A DNA stretch of 64,000 bases from contig JAKUCV010000253.1 in the NCBI GenBank assembly GCA_028386065.3, positions 1-64,000 on the forward strand, read 5' to 3'. The translations under genes were made by a program, and so were the position numbers. Under the pieces are notes generated by a model that did no database searches, was not told the origin of the DNA, and worked only from the letters and a program-made list of their open reading frames with translations. Below are positions 1 through 12,964 of this stretch, in pieces (positions within the stretch are counted from its first letter, which is position 1; the number at the start of each line of letters is the position of its first letter). The stretch is from Turnera subulata. Its lineage: Eukaryota; Streptophyta; Magnoliopsida; Malpighiales; Passifloraceae.

Positions 1-547
1 GAAAACCAACAGTAAGAAACTCCTTGTAGAATCTCTCCTTGAAATCCTCCCAAGGCATCTCCACAGGCTTCGGTAGATTGGCCACAAGATCCTGCCACCA
101 TGACAAAGCATACCCAGTGAACTTATGTGCAGCTAATCGAGCCCTCTGCTCAGGTGCACAGGTGAACTTCTCCAGAACATTCTCCACCTGGCGAAACCAT
201 TCATCAAACTCCTTGACTTTGCCCCCTTCACCTGTGAATTCCTTCATAGCAGACTTATCCATATGCTTATACCCTCTCTCCATACCATCTGCTGCAGCTG
301 GTGCTACTGGCTGGGCACCCTGCTGCTGCTGGAACTGCTGAAACTGCTACCATTGCAGAAAAGCCTGATACTGCTGAAACGCCGGGTTCACAACAGGTGG
401 TACCGCATTCTGTCCTCCACCACCTGCAGCATTATTCTCTGCTGCGTTGTTGTTCCCCTGACCAATGGGAACCTGCATCACCGACACATTGTCGGAGACA
501 TGAGTAGCGGCGTCATCCTCAGCATTGTGCTGTCCCTCGTGATCCAT
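1..547 (-). pseudogene. gag N-terminal part of E1, truncated by window edge
   Basis: The structural capsid/nucleocapsid polyprotein of the element, starting at the ATG read from 547 on the minus strand. A glutamine-rich N-terminal region (PAFQQYQAFLQW) leads into a retrotransposon gag domain with FDEWFRQVENVLEKF and TGYALSWWQDLVANLPKP near the window edge. A TAG at 347-349 interrupts the glutamine-rich part where E3 has CAG, so the copy is not translatable as one protein. The frame is otherwise open to position 1. The zinc knuckle and pol lie off-window. Confidence 0.8.
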
Positions 548-671
548 ATCGACGCCTATATGAATGCAAATGAGTCAAAAACACTTTTTAAGTCATAAAT
601 CCGGAAACAGGCTTAAACACAGAAAACACTTTGAAAACAAGGTTTAAGACACTTTTAAAACCAAGGATCTG

Positions 672-689
672 AAGCCTGCTCCGCTACCA
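672..689 (-). other. Primer binding site of E1
   Basis: Read on the minus strand this is TGGTAGCGGAGCAGGCTT, three bases after the LTR end at 693. It resembles the plant initiator-Met tRNA 3'-end complement (TGGTATCAGAGC type) with a few mismatches. E2 has the same sequence, and copia1 shares its first 13 bases. Confidence 0.65.
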
Positions 690-692
690 AGC

Positions 693-3600
693 TGAAACAC
701 CCGTGTCCCAATTTAACAATAAAATACTAAAACTCAAGGAAATTACCAAAATACCCTTGAACCCCAGGACACGAAATCCAATATCAAAAATATCCAATAT
801 TCTTAATAAAAACGAGATGTCATAAAGAACAAAATAATTCGGCTCAACAAGCCACAAAACAACCCGGCATCCTGCCGAAACATCATCAATACATAAACCC
901 GGCAACCCGCCGATAATGTAAACCAAAATCAATAGACATCTCAATAAAAATCCAAAGCAGCGGAAGAAATAAATGGAATAAAAATATGAGAAACAAAACA
1001 GTATGCATGCCGACACTATGGATCCAACCGGGAGAACAAGCACGGCTACCTGCTGGGATGTCCACGTCCGTACTCCGGAAAAGAAGAAAATGACTGCACG
1101 CTTTCTATGGGTCTGAAAAACAACGTTGGCGATTATGTGAGTCGCCTACTCAGTGAGCAATATAAGTCTAATTATAAGAGTGTGCAGATCAAGTCCGAAA
1201 GGAAAGAAGAGCAACAAGACAAGTAAGCAACAAACAGCAACCAGTACTAACATGCCAACACAATCAAACAAACAGTTCATTATTCTCCATTTGTTGGGTA
1301 TTAAGCTTTCTTATTATGATTTATTATTCAGGGCCCCTACTGTGTGCGTCGAGCTCGGTCCCGTCTCATGAGACAACCAGGCATAAGCCCAAATAATACC
1401 AGGCACGAAGCCCAAACATATCCATAGAGAGAGAGAGAGAGACAGAGAGAAAGAGGGAGGTAGAAAGGGGGAGGTAGAAGGAGGGAGGTAGAAACCGGTC
1501 ATCACAGACCCATATGCAAATCCGCATACCACATGCTAACCCGCATGCAAACCCGAGGGGTATCACTTCTCGCTCGAAACAACCGGTCATCAGCACACAG
1601 TAGCCTACTTCTACTGTCCATTATCTTTATTCACAAATTATGAGTTTATGTGTGCCATTAGTTGTGATCTAACAGGGTAGTGTGATAAAAACATCTCAAT
1701 CAGATAACCGGGTCTCCGACCCACAACACATCACACAAAGCACCCAAAATCACATCACATGTTATAAACCATAACAATCCGAATATCCAGCTCTTAAGCA
1801 AAACAATACACTTAGGCACACAATACGGATCACAGCATGTTAGCAAACAAGCATGCAACTCAAACAAACCAATCCAACGAGCTCATGCATATAAACATAA
1901 AAAGACATATAAAGTCACCTCAACGACGATTGTCCTGTGGAGCCTTTCCCAAAACCGATCCTCCAGCTCCCGAGGTATTACCCGTGCCTGAATACCGGCA
2001 CACACAACAAATTACAAAAACAATAATCACAACTGTGCATGCATGGTACCTATATGCTCAACCGAGTTAAAACCCGTCCCTAGTTAGCCAATACGAAATT
2101 CCTGGGTCTAAACCCGACTTAATGTTCTCTCACCAAAACTCCAAGTATCGGGACCTAAGGTTCACCGGCTTACGCCCAACTAAGTCCAATAAGTAAATCC
2201 CGAGCCTATGGCCCACTCATTATGTCGTTTATGAATTCCCGGCCTAAAGTCCAATCTAAGCCCAATTACAATTTCCGGGCCTAAAGCCCACTTCCATAAG
2301 TCCTTATTTAATTAATTATAGGATTGGGCTCAAAGCCCGTAACCTAAGTCCAAGTCAATTCGATGTCCAAAGATTCCCGGCCTAAGGTTCTACCCGTGTC
2401 GGTAATATCCAGCCTCATACCACTCACCCTCTCGGTTTCCACTAAACTCAATTTAAGTACATAACTCAATTCCGAATTATAGTACATGCCATGAATGAAT
2501 ACAAACTGTACATCCGGTATACCGTTAAAATGCCGAAAATCAGGACCCGAGCCTTCGCCGGAATATTCCCGAGCCTCGCCGGAAAAATCCCGAACCTTCG
2601 CCAGAAAATTCCCGTGCCTTCGCCGGATTCCGGTGAACTCGCCGGAAGCGCCCAAAGCTGCCCACTAAGATTCCAACAGTTCTGCCATAACGGAACCAAC
2701 ATCCAACCAATCAACTCAACAATGCCACAACATCAAACAGAACTCTACACGGTACTTAGAATTTCAGAATTGAAAAGAAACGGATGGGAGAGAGAGTCCT
2801 TACCGGAAAATTCCACACAAACTGCCCACTGTCCAAACCGGCCAAGCACCCCACAACCACCTGCAAACCCCGAACCGACACTGCCCGGAAAACACCCACG
2901 GCAACCCGAGCACCTCACTGCCGACGAACCCGCAACCAACACCGACACAGACCCGCCGAGACAAAGGCCAACAACATCACGAACACCACACACCACACAC
3001 CACACAGAACCCAACAACAACGACCCCGACCACAACCCGTCGCCAACCACGACCCACAACCCACAACAAAAACAGAAACCAATTAACACGACGGTCATCG
3101 CGGGTCGAAGAGAAAGAAAACAAAAAAGAGGAAGGGGAACAGGAACGAAAGCTCACCTTCTTGTCACGGCGGCGGCAACGTGCTCCGGCCGCGACGAGTG
3201 GGACGGCAGTGGAGTCTTGTGTGTTTGTGAGCGCCAAGAAACGAAGGAGAGAAGGGAGACCGGAGAGGAAGAGGAGGGTGAGGGAAAAGAGAGAGAACGA
3301 GAAAAAGAAGGAAGAGAGGAAGATGGGAGGAAGAGAAAACGAAAGAGGAGGAAGAGAAGGGGAAGTAGGCGGCGGCGCCGGTTTTTGGAGAAGAAGAGAA
3401 AAAGAGATAAGAAAGAAGAAGAAAAGAAAAAGAAAAGATAAAGGAAGTGGCCGGCTAGGGTTGGTTGTTCCTAGTGGACGACATGTCGTTCCACTAGGCG
3501 CGGTCAACCCCCCCTGGTCAACACGGTTTCTTTTTTTTTTTTAAAACGTTACCAAAACGACGTAGTTTCGGGGAAATTACTTCAAAATTTAACTCTCAAC

Positions 3601-3782
3601 CCCGAAACCCGATTAAACTCCAACGAAAGCCGAACTCGTCGTACCATCGACTTAATTCACATTTAACCAAGGTAAATTAATTTATTTCCTTGTCCAAAAT
3701 CCGGAAATTCCTCAAGGGCAAAATTGGAATAAAAATTTCGAAAATTCCGAAAAATCAAATTATGAAAATTCGGGGCGTTACA
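693..3782 (-). repeat. 5' LTR of E1 (3090 bp)
   Basis: Long terminal repeat running from TGTAACGCCC (at 3782, minus strand) to the terminal CA at 693. It aligns over its length with the E3 LTR (36226-39368): shared blocks include the GA microsatellite near 1425-1450, the cluster of GGGCYTAAAGCCC palindromes near 2150-2345, a purine-rich tract near 3230-3440 and the CAAAACGACGTAGTTT motif near 3550. Small reading frames inside it are shadows of purine- or pyrimidine-rich sequence, not genes. Confidence 0.85.
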
Positions 3783-4795
3783 AATATAATTAGATCTTGA
3801 TCTAATTGATTCCTCCAATAACATCAAATGCTATTTTAAATATTATTTTCACCTTGGCCCCATAACCTTTTATGTGTGTGACCTTATGGGCTTCTAAACA
3901 CGTTGGCAATACTTAATGAATCATTATCCTTTACAAGATAATATAATATAACTCCTTATATTATTATTTAATCTCATTAAATAAATTCACTTAAGTATAA
4001 GTCATGAGAGGTGTCTAGTCATACATCAAGACTACCCAAGTACTAGAAGGTTAATGGTTTTAACCTCAACCCTTCCATAACCAGTTACCGTGTAATTACT
4101 CCTTTCACTATACTTTATCTCATCCAAGTTAGAGTATGGACATATGTCAACTCTTGCATATCATGCCTTGAATCCTCTATTGATCATTCAACTACCTTCA
4201 AGTAATTCATAATATATCCAATCTCCTCGCTATAAACGCTCCATGGTGGAGAATAAGGTTTGGAGTCAAAACATATTAATCCTTACTTAAGATACCTTGA
4301 TGATCTCCAGTCAAAGGATGCTTGCACCTACTGTTATGATGAGATCCATTCATTGACATAGATTATTATCCATATGATGATCTCATAACAGGTCTCCAAT
4401 GAACTTACTTCTCAAGTAAGCATCCACATGTTAACTCTAATCATCACAATGTCTATAGATAGTGAGAAAAATACTACCTGATCCTATCAAGAAGTATAAC
4501 ATGTGCTAGTCTATCCGTATTAACAATGTCTCTCCTTGTTAATACTATGACTAGGGATAATTTAGGTATAAACATATTTGCATGCAATATGAATCTCACA
4601 TCATGAACTCTTCATGATTTCTATTGCACTATGTATTTTATACCAAGGACTTTATTACGCAATTTAAGATTTTTAACCAACATATAAATAACATGCACAT
4701 TGTAATAAAGAAATGCCTTTATTGATATAAATATAAATATTTGCATGATTAAATCCCAAAGATAACTAGCTCTAGGCATACTTCTAATAAAATCT
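3783..4795 (-). other. 3' non-coding part of copia1 (probable start of 3' LTR)
   Basis: A purine-rich AAGTGGGAGA lies at 4790-4803 (minus strand), the usual polypurine tract directly in front of a copia 3' LTR. The following sequence down to 3783 has no coding potential. It does not resemble the 532-bp 5' LTR piece at 10612-11143, so either the 5' LTR is truncated and this is upstream U3, or this is untranslated sequence before an LTR off-window. The TG expected at the LTR start reads TT here. Confidence 0.45.
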
Positions 4796-4945
4796 CCCAC
4801 TTGCACTAGAGCCAACCATCCATATGCCTAATTCCCATAGAATTTATATGGTATTCAAACTTGGTTTGAGCTAGTGCTTTTGTGAGAGGATCAGCCACAT
4901 TGTGATCTGTAGGGACTCTTTCTACCTTCACATCATTTCTACCAA

Positions 4946-6553
4946 CTATCTCTCGAATAAGGTGGTAGCCTTAAGTACATGCTTGGATCGTTGATGAGAC
5001 CGTGGTTCCTTTGCTTGCACTATAGCTCCATTATTGTCACAATACAATGGTATTGGATCGTTAATGCTAGGTACCACTCCAAGTTTGGTGATGAACTTCT
5101 TGATCCACACTGCTTCTTTAGCTGCCTCAGAAGCGGCGATGTACTCTGCTTCGGTCGTTGAATCCGTAGTTGTTTCTTGTATGGAACTTTTCCAAGAAAC
5201 TGCACCTCCGCCTAACAGAAAAATGAACCCAGATTGTGACTTACAATCATTCTTATTAGATTGGAAGTTGGCATCAGTATACCCACTTACTTGTAAGTCA
5301 TCTTCTCCATATACCAAGAACATATCCTTAGTTCTTCTCAAGTACTTAAGGATGTTCTTTGCAGCCACCCAATGTTCCTCTCCATGATTGGATTGAAATC
5401 TACTTGCGGGACTTAGTGCAAATGCAACATCAGGTTGAGTACATATCATAGCATACATGATGGATCCTATGGCGGAAGCATATGGTATACTACTCATGCG
5501 TTCTCTTTCTTCTTGTGTTTTGGGGCACATAGATTTAGAAAGGTGCTTCCCATGAACCATTGGGATGAATCCTTTCTTGGAAAGATCCATGCTAAACTTC
5601 TTTAGCATCTTGTCTATGTATGTAGACTGCGAAAGACCAAGCAACTTCTTCGATCTATCTCTATAGATCCTAATCCCCAATATATAAGTTGCTTCTCCAA
5701 GGTCTTTCATGGAGAATTGCTTTGAAAGCCAAATCTTGACTGATTGAAGGATTGAGACATCGTTGCCTATGAGTAGTATGTCATCTACATATAGTACAAG
5801 GAAAATGATTGCACTCCTATTGACCTTTTGATAAACACAAGGTTCATCCTGATTTTGTGAGAAACCAAACTGTTTGATTGTCTCGTCAAGTCGGATGTTC
5901 CAACTCCTAGAGGCTTGCTTCAATCCACAGATGGATCTTTGAAGCTTGCAAACTTTATTGCTATCATTGGATGTAAAACCTTCAGCTTGTGTCATATACA
6001 CCTCCTCGGTCAAGTTTCCATTAAGGAAAGCAGTCTTTACATCTATTTGCCAAATCTCATAGTCATAATGAGCGGCAATAGCAAGCAAAATCCTAATGGA
6101 TTTGAGCATGGCTACAGGCGAGAAAGTTTCATCATAATCAACTCCTTGTTTTTGACGATAACCTTTCGCTACTAGTCGTGCTTTGTAAGTAATCACATTA
6201 CCATCCATGTCTTTCTTTTTCTTGAAGATCCATTTGCACCCAATGGGTTTTACACCTTTGTGTGGTTCTTCCAAAATCCAAACTTTGTTTTCATACATGG
6301 AATCCATTTCAGATTTCATGGCATTCAACCACAAGTCAGATTCTGAACTTTTCAGAACTTCCTCATATCTAGTCGGCTCATTATCTTCTACAAGAGCAAT
6401 ATTCTTGTCCTCGTCTATTAAGAGATTAAGTTTCTCAGGTGTAGAACGTACTCTTGTAGAACGCCTAGGAGCATGTATAACTTTAGGCTCAGTAATTACT
6501 ACATCATCATGAGTAATGTTTACGGGATTAATCGGTTGATCTTCTCCTATTTG
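4946..6553 (-). pseudogene. copia1 reverse transcriptase and RNase H
   Basis: C-terminal half of the copia polyprotein, which copies the element RNA into DNA in cytoplasmic particles. From the N side: a linker, then an RT domain starting near WLNAMKSEMDSMYENKVW and WIFKKKKDMDGN, VDYDETFSPVA, the catalytic YVDD (in YVDDILLIGND), then RNase H with YTDANFQ, SGFIFLLGGGAVSWKS and the acidic TEAEYIAASEA. The frame is open for 462 codons from the internal Met at 6334 and further upstream to a TAA at 6554-6556. It shifts frame at about 4960, inside the conserved KHVL...YHLIRE end. The catalytic motifs themselves look intact. Confidence 0.85.
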
Positions 6554-6681
6554 TTATTCTTGAATTTCTTCAAGATCTATTCTACTCCCACTATCTTCTT
6601 TTAGAAGAAACTCTTTCTCTAAAAAGATAGCATGCTTTGAAACAAACACTTTTTGTTCCAAAGGATTATAGAAATAATATC

Positions 6682-8758
6682 CTATAGTTTCTTTAGGATA
6701 TCCCAAAAATAGCACTTATCGAACTTAGGCTCTAACTTATCCGATACCACTTTCTTCACATATGCATAGCATCCCCATACTCGTATGAGAGAAAGTATTG
6801 GGTTCTTATTCGTCCACATCTCATATGGAGTCTTATTTACCGATTTAGATGGAACTCTATTCAAAGTGTAAATAGCAGTTTCCAGTGCAAAGTCCCAAAA
6901 TGACTTAGGTAAATCTGCAAAGCTCATCATGGATCGAACCATGTCCAACAAGGTTCTATTCCTCCTCTCTGACACACCATTATGTTGTGGTGTAAAAGGA
7001 GGTGTCCACTGAGATAATATGCCATTATCTCTAAGATAAATTTGAAATTCGTGACTTAAGTATTCACCTCCTCGATCGGATCGAAGTATTTTAATACTTT
7101 TGCCAAGTTGCTTCTCTACTTCATTCTTGAATTCTTTGAACTTTTCAAAGGCCTCAGATTTATACTTCATCAAGTACACATAACCATATCGAGAATAATC
7201 ATTGATAAAGGTAATGAAATAGAGATGTCCTCCTCTAGCATGTGTTGACATTGGTCCACATACTTCTGAATGTATTAGTTCCAATACATCAGATGCTCTA
7301 GCACCTTTACCACTAAAGGGTAATTTTGTCATTTTTTCAGATAAGCATGATTCGCATGTATCATATGATTCATAATCAAATGATCCTAAGTTACCATACT
7401 TGTGCAACTTAATCATGCGATTATCACCAATATGGCCAAGACGACAATGCCATAAATAAGAGGATTTCAAACTTTCTTTCTTTGCTCTCTTATTATCAAT
7501 GTTGAAACTTTCTTTATCATAATCAAGAACATAAATTCCATTCACATTTTTGCCAGAACAATAAAACATATTATTCTTGAATAAAGAACAACCATTGTCT
7601 TTACTAATGGAAACTTTGAAATCTTGTTCAACAAGACAAGAAATTGAAATAATATTCTTTGATAAAGAAGGAACATAATAACAATTATTAAGTTCTAATA
7701 CAAATCCAGAAGGCAAATATATTGAATATGTCCCTACAGCTAAGGCAACAACTCTTGCTCCATTTGCAACTCGTAGGTCCACTTCTCCTTTTTTCAGTTT
7801 CCTACTGCTCTTTAGATTCTGTAAATCAGAACATAAATGAGAACTGCATCCAGTATCTAATACCCAATAATGGTTAAAAGCAGTACAATTAGTATTTATT
7901 TCATTCATATTGATACCTAAAGTAGAAACTCCTTTCGACTTCTTGGATTTGACAGAGTTTAAGTAGACTTTGAAATTTCTCTTCCAATGTCGATCCTTTC
8001 CACAATGGAAGCAAGTCCCTTTGGGCTTAGTCTCTTTGGCAACAATCTTGCATTTCTTCTTGATACCCACTTTTGCCTTGATAGTTTTATTTTTCTTAGT
8101 CTTTCCTTTGTTACCTTTGGAAGACTCAATAACCATCACCTCAATTTGATCCTTCTTAAGGGTCGCTTCAGTAGTGTTAAGTATTTTAATCAATTCAAGA
8201 ATTGGTGGCGGTAATCCCATTCATTTGATAATTAAGCACAAATTGTGCAAAAGAATCAGGTAGAGATTGTAGAATTAAGTCTACACTTAACTCTTTGTCC
8301 ATCACAAAACCTAAAGTGGCAAGCCTTTGAATATAACCATGCATCATAAGTGCATGTGGCCCAACAGAGGAACCTTCAGCCATCTTAGAACGAAATAATA
8401 GTTTCGAAATATCATAGCGTTCGGTACGAGTTTGTTTCTGAAACAACTCCTTAAGATGGATGATTATCGTATAAGCATCCATTTCCTCATGTTGCTTTTG
8501 GAGCTCTGAAGACATAGAGGTAAGCATAATGCATGTTGCCTTCTCACTATCTTCAAAATGCTTCAAATAAGCCATTTGTTCCACTGCGGGAACATAATCT
8601 TCAGGCATAGGGGGTACTGGATCATCTAACACATAAGCGATTTTCTCGGATCTCAAAATAATTTTAAGATTCCTAAACCAGTCAGTGAAGTTTGACCCAA
8701 TCAACTTGTTAGCATCAAGTATGCTACGTAGGTTCAATTCAGCGTTGGACATTTTCAA
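6682..8758 (-). pseudogene. copia1 gag, protease and integrase
   Basis: N-terminal half of the copia polyprotein. Gag starts at 8758 or at the second Met, 8752 (MSNAELNLRSILDANKL), and holds a UBN2-type gag domain. A frameshift near 8215 separates it from the remainder. Then come a zinc knuckle (CFHCGKDRHWKRNF) whose last cysteine is Phe, the protease motif VLDTGCSSHLC, a GAG-pre-integrase domain (WHCRLGH...CESC) and the integrase core (LIHSEVCGPM, FINDYSRYGYVYL, LRSDRGGEYLS, NGVSERRNR). The first integrase aspartate, normally HSD, is HSE here. A second frameshift near 6700 cuts the link to RT. Confidence 0.85.
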
Positions 8759-10593
8759 TGACCTAAAATATGAAGCATAAAAAATAATAGAGTATGATCA
8801 TGCAAAAATAAATGCAAATAATAAGGTCTTAAATTATTGCATTTTACTCACACTATTTTATTACGAACTAATAGCCCTTACTATTAATTCGGGAAAACAA
8901 GCGCATAGTTTTCCTGGTGGGTCAATATCCATCTTGACTAAAATTAAACCTTGGGTTTACCCAACAAGCCAATTTTAGTTTTAATGGTAGGCATCTCATA
9001 CCGATTACATCTTATGTAACTATTGAATTCATTGGGTTATCAACTCTTGATAACATACATATCTCATATGTATACCCCAATCTTGCCTCAAGTTAATTAG
9101 CCTTGGGTTTACCCAACAAGCTACAAAAAAACTTGTTAAGACAAACCCATTAATATGGTTTAAACATATCCAATGTAGTATTGGGCTTGGGTTTACCCAA
9201 CAACCCAAAACTAAAGCGAACTCTAGTTATCTCCCTATTAACGGAAGGCTTTTCCTCTTTATTTCTTCATTAAGGGATTTCTTATTTTTAAAGTCTCATC
9301 ATACATGGTTGGCATCATTAGACATGCATCATCATATATATACAATAAAATAATGTGACCTAGAGATGGACTTGTCCTATATGCATGATTTTACAACCCA
9401 AAAAAATCAAATAAATCCTATCTACTTGATCACCATCTTTGGACTTGTCTTGGCATCATCTCCATGGCCTCCATTGATTATCTTCTCTAATCTATCCTAT
9501 GTAATCTAATTATATAATATTTGATAAGAAGCCTCAAGTTACATTTGAGGTGATTTACAATGAGAGAGAATTTTATAGAGAGGCAGGACACGCAGGTCCT
9601 ATTTACCAAAAATAATAAAATTATGCATATGTACAATCACATCGTATACTAAGTCCATATCTAATTTACTATGCCAAACATACACCCTTAGAAGCATTCA
9701 TCTAATGCAAAAATTAATTTATATGTCTAATAGCAATTTGGCAATATTAATATTTCTCAACTCTTGAAAAAAATATTTATACATGATTACTGTTGATGTT
9801 GACGAAATCATGATAACTTTTATCAAAATACCTATGTTAATCTCATTAACATAAAAATCACCTAGCTTGTATTATAACCCATATTGATCTCATCAATACA
9901 TAATATAAAGTTAATTAATCTCATTAACAACTAACTATACTATTTATGAGTAAAACATATATATTTTTTTTCGTTTAAAACAACATACCTTGCTAAGATT
10001 CAATCTTTTGTTTATTTTCAAATAAAAGAAACGTATTTCTTTTTTTAAAAAAATAATAATAACAATTATAATCGACATAATCATATTTTATGTATACTAC
10101 AACAATTGCAATAACCCAATACAACAATGTTTTATCTCTTGCAAACCAAATCATATCAGGTATACTATGCCTTAACTAATACAAACTAGGATTCACAATG
10201 ATAAAACCCTAACTCTTAGGATTTTTTTATCCAAGCCTCATGTTTATCTCTTCGTTACTTAATCAAACGTTTTAAACAGTAGTACAAGGTAAACAATTCA
10301 TTTATTACAAACTTTTTTTAATAATTTGAAAGAAACAACCGTTTAGACTATTATCAAATTGAAACCACTTTTGCCGAATAGACAAATCCCTCCCTTTTGT
10401 TTTTTAAAAAATCGATTTTTTTAAAAAAACTAGGAAATCGTTTTGACCATTAAAACAAAATAATACGATAATCATGTTAATCAAATCAATCAATCATTAT
10501 ATCACATATAATGAAAATCAATTTTTTTTTAAAGAAATAATATTGTCAAATTATTATCAAGCATATAAATCATCATGTTCAATTAATTGGTAA
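8759..10593 (-). other. copia1 5' leader, non-coding
   Basis: About 1.8 kb of AT-rich sequence between the PBS and the gag ATG, unusually long for a copia leader. No reading frame is credible. It contains three copies of the 17-base inverted repeat TTGGGTTTACCCAACAA at 8951, 9103 and 9188, plus homopolymer-rich stretches (9960-10560). Confidence 0.5.
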
Positions 10594-10610
10594 CATAGGC
10601 TCCGCTACCA
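10594..10610 (-). other. Primer binding site of copia1
   Basis: Minus-strand TGGTAGCGGAGCCTATG, one base after the LTR end at 10612. Same iMet-like class as in the chromoviruses. Confidence 0.6.
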
Positions 10611-10611
10611 C

Positions 10612-11143
10612 TGATGGAAGCAAAGGGAGTAAACAATCTAATTGCGCGGCGGAATATATACAGATTGATTCCATAACATCAATTGAACATATATTAGAGA
10701 GGGTATTCAGTACTTACCCTAATACCGAAGTTCGCAGCAAATCAGAAAAGAGCTCCTCTAATCACTCGTCACTTGGTTGTCGCAAACCACAGTGATCCTC
10801 TCTTGAGTATTACCTCCACAAGTAATCCACATAAGGCAGGAGCGAAGAACTCTTCACAAGAGAATTACAATTGCCAAGAACTCTAGAGATCTAGTTAGGG
10901 ATTTTGGCTGTAGGAGGAGAAGGAGGCTGGAGAACAATTCTCTTCATTGAGTGTTATGTGTGCATCAATACTATAAGATATGTATTTATATGCACCAGTC
11001 CATTGAGTTATAAGAAACCCTAATGGACTATTTAAATAACTAATTAGACCAAGCCCAAATAATTATTTAACTCATACATGGACTATTAAATAAAAGTCCA
11101 TATATATTATTATTTTGATTTAATATTGGATCAAAATCCAACA
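10612..11143 (-). repeat. 5' LTR (or its 3' part) of copia1
   Basis: Minus-strand TGTTGGATTTTGATCC... to ...GCTTCCATCA, directly abutting the PBS. It holds a TATA box (TATAAATA, minus, 10983-10990) about 150 bp into the LTR. No second copy is in the window, so the 5' boundary at 11143 rests only on a TG/CA match and could be internal. Confidence 0.6.
10983..10990 (-). promoter_or_regulatory. TATA box of copia1 LTR
   Basis: TATAAATA on the minus strand in the context GCATATAAATACAT, ahead of the presumed R region of the LTR. Confidence 0.5.
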
Positions 11144-12340
11144 CTTTTTTTATATAAAAGTAATGTTGACGAGACAAAAGCTGCACAGACTAGCAACCTT
11201 TAGTTCAGGAGAGTTTGCTAGAAAAGTAGACTCTATTCCATTTTGCACAGGATGGAGGAAGACAATTTTCCTCTTTTTTTTTCCGGGCGAGAGGGAGACT
11301 TAGGCTAAGTTTGGGAAACAAATGAGAAGGGAAAGAAAATGGAGAGAATGTGATGTGGGGAGAAGAATTTTTTTTTTTGATAAAAAGAGCCATTTTCATT
11401 AACATAAACAGATCTTATAGATCTAAGTTGTACATATCTAGATCTGGAAAGTAAAAATATGAGAAAAACTTACAATAAGAATCTCTCTTGATCTATTACA
11501 AAGTCAAAAAACAACAAATCATTATCCTTCGAAAAAGGATTAACAATAACACAATTATTCCAAATGGAGCATCTTTTCAGATCTAGCCCGTGCTGCAAAG
11601 ACTACACTTCAAAGTGGAGATTTTGTTGTTCTTGAGTTTCCATAAGAGACAGAAGAAATTCTTCTTGAAAAGATATTTCAACATGACTTTTGACTTCTTT
11701 TGGCTTCTTCACAAAAGATCCATCAACCTCACTAGGAAATGTGAGAACAAGCTCCATTAAAGGAGAAGAGAAACCCACAAGAAGGGAAAAAAAAAAACCC
11801 ACAAGAGGGGCAGAAGATCCAACTAAATAGAAAAATCTGGTGATAGATTATTAAACCAAGTAGGAAAGCAAAGAAAAAATAACAAATAGAAGAGAAAAGG
11901 AGGACAGGTTCTGGACAGAAGGGAGAGAAAAGTAAGGAGAGAGAGAGAGAGGGGAGAAAAATTTAGTAATCTCTCATCTTGTTTGAAAAGGAAAAAAGGT
12001 GGAGGAATGAAACTGAAGAGAAAAAAAATCAAATGTACAATAATAACCTCGTAAAAAGGGTATAATTATCATTGTAACATTATGTTTACTCCAAAGTTTC
12101 CGTTTTCTCCACTTTCTCTCCAATTTGGAGAGACTGAAATTGTGTGGATTTTTAATTTCTTCATATGAGTCCTATAGTGATATACCTACGAGACCTTTGG
12201 ATTTTAATTTTTTCATACAAGTCCTATCGTTACATATATTTTGCCCCTTCTAAATTTTGTTTTTTCACATAAACCCTTACTATTACAATCAAAATATTAT
12301 ATTGGCCCCCTCTAAAATTATATCTATCTCTGCCACTGAC
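11144..12340 (-). other. Unassigned spacer with LINE-like poly(A) tail
   Basis: No confident gene. On the minus strand a weak reading frame (11602-11802, continuing with stops toward 11400) ends in an AATGAAAATGGCTCTT stretch followed by a poly(A) run at 11371-11381, the layout of a truncated LINE or retrocopy 3' end. I could not find its target duplication. The 11830-12020 part is purine-rich with a short (GA)n run near 11940. The region near 12130-12310 repeats the phrase cayataagtccta loosely. Confidence 0.3.
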
Positions 12341-12960
12341 TGCTAACGTGGAAGGTTGTCTGATTTGGAGTTTAGGAGGTGTATTAAAAAAACATCATTT
12401 TCACGTGTTGAGTGAAAAATATTACACGACTTGTGCAACAAGCCTAGAAAAGTGCGGAACTCTCTAGAATTCTAAGGAATTCTCTAGGGTACCTTGTGAA
12501 TAAGCTTGTATAGTTATTTTCCTTGGAACATTCTACGTCTTGTAATATCCACCGTTGGATCTTGGATCTTTCTAGAGGAGCAAAAATCCTAGCAGTCTTT
12601 GATGAGGTAAGATCGGCCTATATAAACGTACTCCTCATTGTTATGATACCCTGCAAATTTGTACACACTTGAATTTTGCCTGCGGGAATTTATACGACGG
12701 GCTTACCTTCCAAACACATTGCTTGTTCACTTGTTGCCTTTCAGTTGTTCTTTCACCAAATGCATTTGTGGCTTGAGTTGGTGTGAAAATTGTGTATGTG
12801 TCGCATAGGCTAACATTCTAAGACTGTAAATCCGTGACAAAAATCACCATTATCTCCACTAAATGTTCCCTGCTTACTGATAATCCTGTTTTTCACAAGC
12901 TTGACCTTTTGATGATCTTGGTTTACAGCTTTCCTCGATAAGTGTTAGCACTTAAATTTG
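12341..12960 (+). other. LTR-like promoter fragment
   Basis: Non-coding. It contains CTCTAGAATTCTAAGGAATT, a TATA box (TATATAAA at 12619-12626) and a downstream leader-like stretch. The layout resembles the U3-R part of a Ty1/copia LTR, but I found no PBS, no partner LTR and no flanking duplication. A host promoter fragment is an alternative. Confidence 0.3.
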
Positions 12961-12964
12961 CCCA

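Larger units (their letters stand above)
1..3782 (-). mobile_element. Ty3/gypsy chromovirus E1 (Tekay/Del-like), 5' part only
   Basis: Minus-strand LTR retrotransposon whose 5' LTR, primer binding site and gag start lie in the window; the rest continues to the left. The LTR is bounded by TG...CA, followed by a tRNA-iMet-like PBS and then a gag reading frame closely matching that of E3 (42840-44036). The clade is inferred from E2 and E3, which share the gag and LTR layout and, in E2, end in a chromodomain. It sits inside copia1: the sequence just right of 3782 is copia 3' sequence. The matching target duplication would lie off-window, so it cannot be tested here. Confidence 0.85.
3783..11143 (-). 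mobile_element. Ty1/copia element copia1, interrupted by E1
   Basis: Minus-strand copia element in the order 5' LTR piece (10612-11143), PBS, long leader, gag, protease, integrase, reverse transcriptase, RNase H and a 3' part cut by E1 at 3782. The domain order PR-IN-RT-RH is diagnostic of Ty1/copia. It carries several frameshifts and stops, so it is inactive. The 3' end of the element is left of the window. Lineage not assigned. Confidence 0.85.

Noticed and set aside
2491..3441. 316-codon plus-strand frame in the E1 LTR
   Set aside because: Low-complexity Arg/Lys/Glu-rich translation of a purine-rich tract inside an LTR; the same tract in E2 and E3 does not keep the frame.
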